From: Dryomyza anilis
Taxonomy: Eukaryota > Arthropoda > Insecta > Diptera > Dryomyzidae
DNA: 64,000 nucleotides
Direction: 5' to 3'
Assembly: GCA_951804985.1 (NCBI GenBank)
Contig: OX638133.1
Span: forward strand, 8,390,501 to 8,454,500
Part shown: positions 51,948 to 63,621 of the stretch, one piece after another
Layout: each line of letters opens with the position of its first letter
Position numbering within the stretch: position 1 is the first letter of the stretch
Made by a program: the position numbers and the translations under genes
Notes under the pieces: generated by a model
Told to the model about the DNA's origin: nothing
Databases searched by the model: none
What the model saw: only the letters and a program-made list of their open reading frames with translations

Positions 51948-54900
51948 TCAAATAGGTGTCAAACTTTGGCGCTGTTGCTCAGTCAAATCCGGATGCCAGA
52001 CGTCAACAATTAGCACTAAACGTGGACCGGCGCTGCCTTCGTGCCACACTTCGTGCTCGAAACTATCGTCGAAGATGAGAAATTTACCCTCAGTCCAGGT
52101 GCTATAGAGGGAAATTAATGAAAGAGGTAAAATAATAATTATTAATTTAGAATTTTCTTGTGAAAAAAGGTTTTATTTATATTTTTTTTATATTTATTAT
52201 ATTTTTTATATTTAAAGATCAAACCAAAATTAACAATTTAGCCGAGTGGAAATTTGTTAAGGTTAGTCTTATTTTACATCCCTTTGTGATCAGAATACTA
52301 TCATACATTTCTAGCAAAAGCCATCTGACCCACTTCTGTTAGGGACGACTAGGGTAAGCCTAATTTCAAATCTACGTAAGACTAACTGTTCCATCCCTTA
52401 AAAAGAAACCTGATCTAAACCCTATTTAGAGTAACCTGATCTGACACAAACCTAATTGGAAATCGAATTAAGATCAGGCAATCTGATAAAAGTCAAGTAA
52501 TCGGTTTGGAATCAGGCAATATGATTGGGATCAGGCAATGTAATCGACAACCTATTTAGGATAGCAAAAATCTGATTTAAATCACGCAATCTGATAAGGT
52601 CAGAAAAGCTGACTGTGGTCAGGTCATCTGTTTGGGATTAGGTAAGCTGATCGGGATCAGGTAATCTGGAGGTAATCTAGGATAGCAAAAATCTGATTAG
52701 AATCAAACAATCCATTAGGGTTCAGACAATCTAATTGGGATCAGGCAATTAATCGAGATGATTAGGCAACCTGATTACGATAGAAAAAATCTGATTCGAA
52801 TCAGGCAATCTGATAAGGTCAGAAAAGCTGACTGTGTTCAGGAAATTTGATTGGAGTTAGGTAATCTGATCGAGACCAGGTAATCTGATCAGGATCAGGT
52901 AATTTGATCGGGATCAGGTAATCTGATCGGGATCAGAAAATCTGATCAGGATCATGCATCTATAAGGTAATCAAATAAGGGTCAGCAACCTGCTTAGGAT
53001 AGCAGAAACCTGATTAGGCAATCTGATCTGGATCAATCCAATCATTCGTCGGGATGATTAGTCAACCTGATTAGGATAGCAAAAAAATCTGTTTCGAATC
53101 AGGCAACCGGTATAAAAATCAGGTAATCTAATTTGGATCAGGAAACCTGTATAAAAATCAGACAATCTTATTTGGATCAGGCAATCTGATTGAGATCAGT
53201 CAGTCTGATTGAGATCAGGTAATCTGATACAAGTTAGGCACTCATGTTGAAATACTGAAATCTGATCCGAATAGCATTTATGTGGAAGCCTTATTTAAAG
53301 TCAGGAAAGCCCGATTAATGATATCATTCTAAACCACATTACCAATCAGGTAATTATAACCTAAAGCAGGCCTCAACTCAAACACTCACCTCTCCTCGTC
53401 GGCGACACGCAGACGTGTGCCGGGCGGCACCAGCAGCCCCAAATGTGCGCGTAACCGACAATTTGTTGGACCACAGTGTGGCCACACATGCGTCTCTGGC
53501 TGCATAAGACTAAACTTCACCTGACCGCGACGACAGGTGGCCGCAGCGGCGAACTGCTGCACAAGGCCACATGTTATAGGCGCCTTCAGACAATTGCGCG
53601 TGTTACGTTGACCACGCGCCCACAATTCATACTGCTGCCAGTGACCAGTATCGCGCAGATTCTCCGATTCATTTTGAAAATATTCCACACCGTCCGTGCT
53701 GCGACTCAATAAACTCAAAGCCTCATCTCGTATGGCCTGCCAATTGTGCTCGAATTTTTCCAGTGACGCCGCATAGGTAGTTTGTGCCAATGTCCAGTAG
53801 GGTTGCGCGCGCAATTGTGGCACATTATACAATGAACGTTGATAGGCCGAAGGAAAAAGACGCAGCGCAGCACCACTTTTATATGTCTGCAAAGCATCTG
53901 CGGCACGTCCCAGACGTTGGTATGCATCGCCAAGATTAAAATAGAAGCGTCCGTCCTTCGTGCCCGGCGCCTGAGTGTCGATGCCCTTTTGCAGATAGGC
54001 CGCTGCCGTAGCATAGTCCTGATCGAGGTTCTTCAGTACAAAGCCGTAGTGTACGAGGGCAAAACCATTGGCGGGCCAACGTTGTAAAGTCTCTTGCAGC
54101 AGCTGTTTAGCCTCTGCAAGACTGACTATAGTGTTATAATTCGTGGATAATGTGCTATGGGGAAATGTTGGAAATGTATACTCACCGATTTATTGTTAAA
54201 TAGGTGACCGCCAGCTGATTGCGCAGTTCGACATCGTGACGGAAATGCGCGATTAGTTGTTGATGTATGGGCACTGCTTGATTGTGGTAACCTAAAAAAA
54301 AAATTGTTTTTTTTATAGTTCGTAGTGTTTTTTTTTGTTGTTTATGTCAAATGGCATAGGATTTCGCTATATTTTGTGATTGGATTAAAAAAAATCATGA
54401 CTCAAACAGTGATTTGTGATTGATCTGAAACTCCTAGGGCAAATTTATAAATGTTTGAAGGAAATAAACCTGATTGGATTTCCCCATAAAATATGCCAAC
54501 TTTGACCCCTCTACGACGCTCCGTTCAAAAGTTATGAAGGTTTTAAGGAAATCATGACTCAAACACAGATTTCTCAGAAAGCCCTGGGGCAAATTAAATG
54601 ATTTTTGAAGGAAATAAACCTGATTGAATTTCCTATAAAATATGCCAAATTTGACCCCTCTACGACGCTCCGTTCAAAAATTATGAAGATTTTAAGGAAA
54701 TCATGACTCAAACACATATTTCTCTGAAAGCCCTGGGGCAAATTAAATGATTTCTGAAGGAAATAAACTTGATTGAATTTCCTATAAAATATGCCAACTT
54801 CGACCCCTCTACGACGCTCTGTTTAAAAGTTATGAAGGTTTTAAGGAAATCATGACTCAAACACGGATTTTTCTAAAAGCCCAGGGGCAAATTAAATGAT

Positions 54901-57900
54901 TTTTGAAGGAAATAAACCTGATTCAGAAGTTATGAAGGTTTTAAGCTAAATATTATTACATTACGAATTTCATTATATTAATATTAAAAATAAAAATGTT
55001 TTTTGAGGAAAAATGTATCGGAGAAAACATGACTCAGTGAAGATTTAGTTCGGAGAAGAAATGTTTCAGGAAAGAAGTATTTGTACTCAAAACAAAACAA
55101 AAAAAGATCACCTGATATCTTCTTTTGTTTCGTTTTGAGTAAAATGCCGGAGAAAAATTGTCTCAGTTAATTGTTTCGGGGGAGAATTTTCTGGGGAAGA
55201 CTTGTCCATTGAAAAATATTTTGGGGAATAATTATTTCACTCGTCTCGGGAAAAAAACTGTCGAAGAAGAAATTTTCTGACAAGAATTGTCTCCGGGAAG
55301 CATTGTCTGAGGAAGACTTTAACTGAAAATTTAGATCAGGCTTTATTTTTTCTACTAATAACCAATATTGCGATTCTGGGTATTCTGGGAATATTTTGTC
55401 TGGTAAATTATTTAGGAACTATTGTCCAATTTTTTCAAGTATATTTTTTTCAAGTAAAATTTTTAAAAATCTTAGTTTCAAAAATAAAATCTTACCCATA
55501 AAACTCATGCGCTCTATGCAACGTTCCGCTGCCTGTCGAAACTGTTGCGCATCCGGTACCATCTCATCAAAGGCCAGATAACGTTTGAACGCCTCCAGGG
55601 CATCGTGCAAAAGTTGATTACTGCGTCGCTGCTGTGACAGCTCATCAAGACACTGCGCCTGCCCCAGAAATGGAGCCGGACGATCGGGATGTTTTTGTGT
55701 GAGCAGCGAATATTTTTGCAAGGCATTGGCATAGTTCTGAGTTCAGTTGGTTGAGGGGTATTTTGTGGATATTGTTAAATAGCGCAGGCACAGCAAAAAT
55801 TGTTAGCAAAAAAACAGAACAAATAAAAAGTAGAAAAAGCAGGCAAAAATTATTGTTAATCATATAAATATTAATTGTTATTTAAAATATTGAGATATCT
55901 TTTAAAATGTTTAAAGAAGTTATTAATTAGTTATTAATTAGTAATATTAACTAAATATATGTAATAAAAATTAAAAGTCAACATTTTAATAAAATAAAAA
56001 CCAGACCTAACAAACTCATGTTGTGGGTGTGTCTGAGTTTGTTCGACCTTTGGTGGTGATCCATTGAAATGTTGAGTTCAATTTTTCTTTTTCAAAAACA
56101 TAATGCAACACTAGAGCAATTTTGAAAAATTTCGTTAGGTTCGTAAAAGAAACTTAAAAAAAACATTTAAAAATTAAAAAAATTAAAATATAAAAAAAAA
56201 GTTTAATTAATTTTTTATATTATTAGATTTCGTTTGTAACTATTATTATTATTATTTAAATTAAAAACTTAGCATACACATTTAAACTTAATATAAATTT
56301 TTAAAATATAATTTAACACAAAACACATAAATATTAAAAGCTAAGAGTGGGAGAGGGGTTTAGATTCTATTGATAGTTTAACTAAAGAGAAAGAAAATTA
56401 AAAGAAAGTGGGGTTTTTTAATATAAATTATATAAAATTATTTACATCATTTTAAAAATACAAAAGATTTCCTTTTAATTTATTTTCCAAATTTTAAAAA
56501 TTCAATAGAATTCTATTTTAAAATTTAAAATTCTAATTTAATTTAGCGTATTCACAGTTTCATGGTATTGGTACGACATTGTACGAATAAGACAATTAAA
56601 CTGTGAGCATCACATTTCTGATTGTTAAAATATTTCGTCAAAAAAATGCAGCTAATTCTTATAAAATTAGGATTTTTTTTTAAATAATTATAAATATTTC
56701 TCGATTTGCACGATTTAACAAATGAATTAACATTTTATTGCACCATTTGTCTTCAATTTCACAATTTTTCTTCATTTCACAAAATATGACACCAAAAAAC
56801 ATGCCTCAGGGCTACTCTCAAATACATCACTTGCGGTATTTCACTTTTATAAGGGATGCCATAACAACAATTGACGTTTCTGTGTTATTGTATCGTATAT
56901 ATACTACATGGTACGAATACCATACTAAAATACGATGAACTGTGAATACGCTAAATGTTAAGGTTTTTGGAAAAATCGATTATAACGACTTTCGATCGAA
57001 GTCCAATCGGATTTTATATAAAATATATAAACAAACGGTTTTGAATTCGATGTCTCAGTACAAAAACTTGTTTTTTCAATGAATTTAAACCGTTTGTTTT
57101 GACTTCAACGATTTTTTTACAACAGATTTTTTGTATTGTGACATCGAATTCAATCGAAAATCGGCACATAGCCGAAAATTTCAATATATGACAACTAAAA
57201 TTGAATTGAGTTCGTTTCACAGTATTTAAAATGTTTTAATTCAATTCACTACTTTATGTTTGTATTGAAAAATCGAATACAAGCGATAAAATTTCGATTC
57301 AAAATTTAATTCACGGATTTATTCTGCCGTAGAATAGTCCTGGTCGAGGTTCTTCAGTACAAAGCCGTAGTGTACGAGGGCAAAACCATTGACGGGCCAA
57401 CGTTTGGTCAAATTTCGATTCAAATTTAATTGCCGGATTCATTTTTATATAATTTCTATAAACTCAGAATTTTTACTTTTTAGTAAGTATACTCACTTCT
57501 CGAAGCATTTCCTCGGTGGCTCTTCTCAACTCCTGCTCAAACAAAACCTCCATTTCATCATCATTTGCTTGTGGGCCACCAGTTGGTTTTTGTTTTGGTT
57601 TAATTTCTAGGGGAAATACACTTGAATTAATCGAAACAAAAAAGTCTTTTGTAAAACATATGTATATAATAAATAATAAAATATTTAATAAATAAAATTA
57701 ATAATTCAAAAATACTACTTAAAACGATTTTTCCTTTGGACATCCCCGTGAGTGGAAATTTCGCATTTGTCCCTGATCAGAAAACGATAAGGCATCCCTA
57801 CCAAAGGCCACCTAAAATGATCCTAAACAGGGAGGACCAAGGTTTTCCTAATTTGAAATGCTCATAAGGCAACTTGATCCATCCTTTACAAAGAATCCCG

Positions 57901-60900
57901 ATCTAAAGCCTACTTAAAACGTGATTTGATACTTATACAAAATCCTGATTGGATAACGTATTTTTATAATGTGATCTAGATTTTATTAAAAACAGTTTAT
58001 AATAAAATGGGTTAGCAAAATTATTCTAATAGAAGAAAATATTATAAAAAACTCATTTTAAAATCAAATGCAAAAGAAATTCAAATTCTCGACTTTTTTA
58101 AAATTTTGAAATATCTCATTTAGACGTTGACTTTTTGTCATTGCAAAATTTATTATGACGACTTTGTTCCCAAAACTAATTTGTGTTTAAAGGGGCACGA
58201 ATTTGGTTAAAGCAATTTCGAAGAATTTAAATATACATTGAATGATATAAGGGTACACAGAAAAAAATAATCGACGTAAATAAAGGAACTGATATTAATT
58301 GCATTCATTAATCAATCCAGCAATAATTCATATAAGTTTCTGCAATTATATTTGCTAAAATTGCGCCGACTAAATTATTTGCTGCATTGACGTACAAATA
58401 GTCATAGTAATTGCAGATTTAACGAAGAATAGCAAATGTTTTCATTAAATTAGTGAATTTAATTGCTGGATTGATTAATGAATGCAATTTATATCGGTTG
58501 CTATATTTACATCGGTTATTTTTTTTCTAATCAGGCCTAATCAGGCAATCTGATCAGGATAGAAACTTCAAATGTGTTTTGAATCAGGCACTGATGTAAA
58601 CCCCTGAGGTATATTTTTTTGGAAAACTTGTTTTCCACAGTACACATTTTTTTACTCTAATAAGATTCCAAAAATACAGAGTATACAATCAAAATCTGCA
58701 CCCGTGAATTATATGGAATTTATGTAAGGATATCCAAAGCAAAAATTGCGTTGGGTAGATTAATTAATGAAATATCATAGTTATTGTAAAAACAAGGACA
58801 ATTCATCTCTATTTTTTGAAATGAATATTCAACAAATTTCTCCGTGTTTATACCAATAATCTTTATAATCAGCTCCAGTGATGCCAACTAGAGGGGAATT
58901 ACCCAAATGACGGGGAATTTTAGTCTTAGCGAGTAATCGGAGAATGATCCACTTTTGGTGGGGAATTTCAAATTAGGATCTGTAACATTTTCTACATTTT
59001 GAAAATAAATTGTAATTTTAAATTCGATATCTCAGTACAATATACTATTTTTCAAATGGAAAATAATTATATCGAAATCAAAATAGCTGGTTTTAATTTT
59101 GCATATAAAATCGAATTCGATCGAATATACCTCGAATTCGATGGAATGCCTCTATATTACAATCTTTAAAAATGTAGAAAATGTGACAGATCATAATTTA
59201 GTATTTAAATATAATTTTCGACATTGTTTGCTCCAATTCAAAAGTATTTTTGTCTGCATAAATAGCAAATTTTAATTTATAATTAAAACCTTATTTAAAA
59301 AGATCCAGTTTTTCAGTCACATTTTAAAATTAAACTTAGTTTACTAGTAAACTAGATGTAATTTCGTTCATAGTTAACATATCACAATTAAAATGTCCCA
59401 TTTCTGATTACTATTTGTTTATCCCTGTGTTAAGTTAAAAGAATTTCATACATTTTGATTAGAAACTATAGACTTTTAAACTGTGTAAAAATCGTCTTTT
59501 TAAATTGAACAACGTTTAACTATGTTAGCAATATATAAGAAACCACTTGTTAATGACAAATATTTTTTTCAAATTGTAATGTCTGACAGATCATTCAAAA
59601 ATTAAAGAAATTAAAAAAAGATTTCAGAAATATATATGAAAATATGTAGAAAAACTTGTTCAACTATTTAAGTTCTTGCAATGAAACAGCAAACAGAATA
59701 TGCGAAAAAATGTATTATAATATATTTATTCTCAGTGTGTTTAAATTACATTCGTGTGGGGAATTGTGTAAGTTGGGGAATTCTGTTAAGAATATCGGGG
59801 ACAATGAAAATATGAGTTGGCATCACTGATCAGCTCTATTGTGCAAAATATAGTTTTGTATGAAAATAAATTTCAGTACGAAATTTTTATTCGTGTAAAA
59901 AAACTATTTGTGGAAACATTTGAGAATTATTAAAAATCAGAAATCCCAAAATTATACTGACTCGAAAATGGCAAAAAAAAATTAGAATTGTCTTGGGAAC
60001 ATTTTCTTTGCATTGTCTCGGAAATGAATTGATGCGAAGAAGAATTGTCATGGGGGGAAATTGTACACAACATAAAAATGTTTATCAGGTGTAATTTGTT
60101 ACCAGCGGATAACTTTAAGTACCAAAATATAACTGGAAAATATTATAAAAGGAAGAATTTTTAAAAAGGCAATACCTTGCGAATAATTGTAATTTTAACA
60201 TAAAAATTAATAACTGTTTTGGAAAAATGTATCAGAGAAAAATTGAAGAATTGTTCCATGGCAAAATTCCATGAGAAAGGCATATCTATTAATGGACAAT
60301 TCTTTTATTTCATTTTGTCAATTGACAAAATGTTCGGGGAATTATTGGTTCATAGTAGAATAATCTCTGGGAAGAATTGTCTCGGGGAAATTTTTCTCGT
60401 AGAATAATTGTCCGGTGAAGATACTTTTGGTTATACAATACAATAAATATAAAATAGTAATACATAGTTTTTAAATAAATAAAAGTATAATGAACTATTT
60501 TAACAAACATAACCAAAACAAACGATACAAATTTAAAGTTAATATTGTAAAATTTTGATATTCTCCACCTGCTTAATTCAATTAACCCATTTCCATTTCA
60601 TTACACTTACTATTTAGTATTAAACAAATATATATTTAGTGTAAAAATGCATATTTTTGAAAGTTTTTAAAACTTTGTATCCAATTAATTGATGATTCGC
60701 ACGCCATATGAGTTGTCGTGTTTTATGGTTTTATTTTGATTGTTGTCAACAAAAAACATTTAGTAATTACGTGTCCACGTTGGATCATCGGGATCTTCAT
60801 CACTTTCATATTCTTTGGACGGCAGTCGTCCATATTTCGCTTCGAGTCGTTTCAACAAATCGGCATCATCGACATCGGACACATCATCGGAAACATCGTC

Positions 60901-63621
60901 TAGCAGCTCCTCAATTTCTTCTTCTTCCTCTTCGCCATCCTCCTCCTCATCGTCGTCCTCGTCGTATATCTCATCATCCTCATCGTAATCAATATCCTCA
61001 TCGTCGGGCTGATAGTCGATGGCGTGCGTGATCTCACGTGTAGTAGGTTCCAACACGGCGGGTTCAGTCACTTTTGTGGCTGGTTTTAAAGCCGAAGTCA
61101 ATTTGGTTGATGATGATGATGAAGATGTTGTCGGTTCTAATGCTGATTCGGTCTCGTTGCTAAAGGTTACTTTAGGTGTAGGGTTTTTGTAGTATGATGT
61201 AGATGATGATGATGTGGTTGGTGCTGTTAAACTGGTCTCTATTTTAGCCTCCACCAATGGTGGCGGCGGTGGTGCCATAAATACTGCAGGTGGCTTCTTT
61301 GCTGCCGTTGTAGGCAACTTTTTCGGTTCATCCTGTATGGTTTGCACCTTTGAATTGGGCTGTTCATTGAACTCATAATTTTGTGCACGATATTGGGCTT
61401 TTAATTCTTCAAAAGTCTCTGGTACATATCTGTCGGCGGGCTTTATTTCGTTGCCATGCTCGTCCACCTCAATTTCGATTTCCTCTTCTTCGTCGATATA
61501 TTCGACTTCTTCCTCTTCTGCCTCCTCGATTTCGAGTTCTTCACCAGACTCAAGTTCTGTAGGTTGTATTATTTTGGAAAAATTGCGTTGTAGAAATATT
61601 TTAGACCGAACAAGGAAAATATTCATTATATTGATGAAATCTTTAAATAGCGATGAATATTTTAGAAAATTTAACATTTAGATATTTAGAATGATTCATT
61701 CATATTATATAAAATCATATATTAAAATATTCATAATCGCTTCATATTTTTTTTTCTTAATATAAAAAATTTGATATATAGTTGCGCTTTAAACAAAGAA
61801 GTTCATCAATTATATGAAATTTTGTCTTACTATTTTTAAAGAACATATTTTTCGTAAAAGAGTTTATGCGTGGGTATAAATTTTAAGACAGAAAAAAAAC
61901 TTCTTCCTTGATGTCATTCTCCAAACCATGATTTATTGTATTTACGAACAGTTCATAATATTGATCACTACAAAACATCAATGTTATTAATTCATCATCA
62001 ATTTGATGAATGACTTAAAAAGTGTACTTCAATTTGAGAAAATGTATGCGAATTCTACGTTTCATCAAATTAATGAACAAATACAGCAGACAAAAAATGT
62101 GTGTACATCATATTAATGAATTTTGTTCATAACATTTGAATGTACGATCAATATTGATCACCACAAAACATCAATGTTATGAGTTCAACATCAATTTGCT
62201 GAATGACTAAAAAAAAGTGTCCTTGAAGTTGAGAAAATGTATTCGAAGACTACATTTCATCATATTAATGAACAAATACATCAAACACAAAATTTGTGTA
62301 CATCATATTAAAGAATTTTATTCATAAAATTTGAATGTGCGATCAATTTTAAAATTTATAACCGATAAAGCTAAGAGATCGAACATCAAATAAAAGATTT
62401 AACAGTTGAGAGAACCGAATTAATGAACAATAACATCAAACACAAAATTTGTGTACATCATATTAAAGAATTTTGTTCATAACATTTGAATGTACGATCA
62501 ATTTTAAAATTTATAACCGATAAAGCTACGAGATCGAACGTCAAATAATAGATTTAACAGTTGAGAGAACCGAATTAATGAACAATTACATCAGACACAA
62601 AATTTGTGTACATCATATTAAAGAATTTTTATCATAACATTTGTATGTACGATCAATTTTAAAATTTATAACCGATAAAGCTACGAAATCGAACGTCAAA
62701 TAATAGTTTTAACAGTTGAGAGAACCGAATATGTAGCTAGGACAATGAATTGGTTGATGTATCCAATTTTTTTTATTCTTCTTGTGAGAATAAAAATGAA
62801 CTGTGCGGTTTTATAATGGCAACAACTTCAAGTCTATACCCACGCAAAAGATCTTTTTTCGAAAAATATGTTCGTAATTTTTGTTAATTAACCATATTCG
62901 GAGAGTGGTGGCGCCACCTCCTCATCTTCGGGTAGAGGTTCCTCGGCGGAGGCTATTGTAAGTCGACGTTTCATCAAAACTTCAGCGGATGGTTCTTCGA
63001 CTGTGCGCGATGTAATCAAAATAATGATGATGCAAAATGTGAAAAATATTAAAATTACAAAACATGTTCTTTTTTACAGTACAAATAAAACATTTTATGG
63101 TAGCATACATACAATGGCGCAAAATAAAAACAGCGACTAAAATTTGAAATAAATCAAAAACTAAAAAATAAATAAACAAAAAATATAAAAAATATAAAAA
63201 AAATATATATATTTTTAAAAATACATAAAAATTACATTACAATATACAATATTTTTTAAACAATTAAAACCTACAAGTAGAAAGTGCAAAATTTTGTTAA
63301 ATTAAAATAAAAAAAAAATAATTGAAAATTTATTAAATATTACAAAAAAAACAGAGACATGCGAGTTTGTGTCACAACAACAAGTAAAGTTAAAAAAAAT
63401 AGTATTAAAATTTAAATATTAAAAAAAAAAATTAAATAGTTATTAGAAGAAAGCACTAGAAAGCTCTTTACATTGGGTTAAATTGAGTAATTTTTATTTT
63501 TTTTAATTTTTTTTTTTGAAACTTTTGTTGCTGGAAAACTCACTTGTATTGGGATTTTTCCGTATCAAAACAAAGCGTGCAACTAAGGCAAGTGCCACGC
63601 CCACGCCAATTTTAACCGCAA
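51948..63621 (-). CDS. Asph: Aspartyl/asparaginyl beta-hydroxylase, long (catalytic) form, 5' exon(s) outside window
   Basis: A type II ER membrane 2-oxoglutarate/iron dioxygenase that hydroxylates Asp/Asn in EGF-like domains. Exons in order: 63544-63621 (transmembrane helix), 62893-63000 (acidic linker), 57497-57606, 55496-55736, 54186-54291, 53390-54121 (TPR-like helices, then the start of the catalytic domain), 51948-52102 (end of catalytic domain). Phases agree across all junctions except the last. Visible family motifs: QPETHVWPHCGPTNCRLR (first iron-binding His) and, in the last exon, FDDSFEHEVWHEG (second His) and VDVWHPDLT. In the last exon the conserved TWTEGKF and LIFDDSFEH parts lie in different frames: one extra base in the four-A run 52080-52083 (plus strand). 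As written the product would stop after KFSHLRR. An acceptor at the following GAG would restore frame but delete the conserved residues. Confidence 0.85.
52380..53330. repeat. AATCTGATCGGGATCAGGT-type minisatellite in the last Asph intron
   Basis: Degenerate tandem units of about 18-19 bp built on GATCAGG(C/T)AATCTGAT cover about 950 bp of the last Asph intron. Islands of the same motif recur in other Asph introns (about 57770-57960 and 58530-58600). Confidence 0.75.
54370..54960. repeat. 149-bp tandem repeat in an Asph intron
   Basis: The anchor AATCATGACTCAAACA starts at about 54393, 54550, 54699 and 54848: periods of 157, 149 and 149 bp. Units share CCCCTCTACGACGCTC and GGGGCAAATT blocks and are highly similar, so the array is fairly young. 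It lies in the intron between the exons at 54186-54291 and 55496-55736. Confidence 0.85.
55010..55335. repeat. Degenerate GGGAAGAATTGTCTC repeat
   Basis: Irregular units such as GGAGAAAAATTGTCTC and GGGGAAGACTTGTCC. The same vocabulary returns at 59990-60420 in another Asph intron and at 38250-38300. Confidence 0.5.
55860..57323. other. Asph intron sequence
   Basis: Intron between exons 57497-57606 and 55496-55736. Apart from the MITE at 56544-56953 and the left direct repeat at 57289-57323, it is AT-rich with nothing recognised. Confidence 0.5.
56544..56953. mobile_element. MITE with TAGCGTATTCACAGTT ends, 410 bp
   Basis: Ends TAGCGTATTCACAGTTTC and GAACTGTGAATACGCTA are perfect inverted repeats over 16 bp. 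Sub-terminal TGGTACGA and ATACGATG words are also partly paired. Non-coding, within an Asph intron. Target duplication unclear. Confidence 0.75.
57324..57404 (-). pseudogene. 81-bp copy of an Asph exon fragment in an Asph intron
   Basis: Matches 54003-54083, inside the 53390-54121 Asph exon, at 78 of 81 positions and in the same orientation. It has no flanking splice sites and so would not be an exon. It is flanked by ~35-bp direct repeats of intron sequence (57289-57323 and 57410-57443), which suggests it arrived as filler during break repair. Confidence 0.9.
58256..58529. mobile_element. TA-MITE family C in an Asph intron
   Basis: Left end TACACAGAAAAAAATAATCG (TA at 58254-58255) and right TATATTTACATCGGTTATTT. 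The sub-terminal and central GCGCCGACTAAATTATTTGC blocks match 28293-28649. The right terminus is worn and runs into GATCAGG repeat sequence. Confidence 0.7.
59990..60420. repeat. Degenerate GGGAAGAATTGTCTC repeat, second block
   Basis: Units such as GGGAAGAATTGTCTCGGGG and AAGAAGAATTGTCATGG recur irregularly. It is related to 55010-55335. Confidence 0.5.
60730..60735 (-). terminator. Polyadenylation signal of the short Asph isoform
   Basis: AATAAA on the minus strand, 25 nt downstream of the TAA at 60760-60762. It supports the view that 60760-61556 is a terminal exon and not an internal one. Confidence 0.5.
60760..61556 (-). CDS. Asph: Alternative terminal exon of Asph: acidic junctate/junctin-like isoform
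   Basis: Coding exon of 797 nt opening at a CTACAG acceptor and ending with TAA at 60760-60762. It enters in phase 1 (AA completing a codon), the same as the exon at 57606. The upstream exon ending at 62893 with a lone G can therefore splice to either and give Y-E in both. The 264 residues are strikingly acidic: Glu/Asp runs at the start (EELEIEEAEEEE), a Pro/Ser/Thr-rich middle with PPPPP, and a second Asp/Glu stretch before a C-terminus ending in DDPTWTRNY. No hydroxylase domain follows. In vertebrates the Asph locus makes junctate and junctin this way: membrane anchor plus a charged ER-lumenal domain that binds calcium and partner channels. The isoform here is inferred from sequence only. 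Confidence 0.75.
61867..62846. mobile_element. TGCGTGGGTATA-ended element with 155-bp internal tandem repeat
   Basis: Perfect 12-bp terminal inverted repeats TGCGTGGGTATA (61867-61878) and TATACCCACGCA (62835-62846). The interior has ATGATGAA-type sequence related to 12239-13418, and a tandem repeat whose anchor GTGTACATCATATTA starts at about 62296, 62451 and 62606 (period 155 bp). It lies in the Asph intron between 62893 and 61556. No coding sequence. Confidence 0.7.

Larger units (their letters stand above)
57607..60759. other. Asph intron sequence and 3' region of the short transcript
   Basis: Besides the MITE at 58256-58529 and degenerate repeats (57770-57960, 59990-60420), it is AT-rich. 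An AATAAA on the minus strand at 60730-60735 lies 25 nt past the stop of the short isoform. Confidence 0.5.

Noticed and set aside
53715..54014. Arg-rich 99-residue minus-strand frame
   Set aside because: Out-of-frame shadow of the long Asph exon 53390-54121, whose own frame has TPR-like and hydroxylase motifs.
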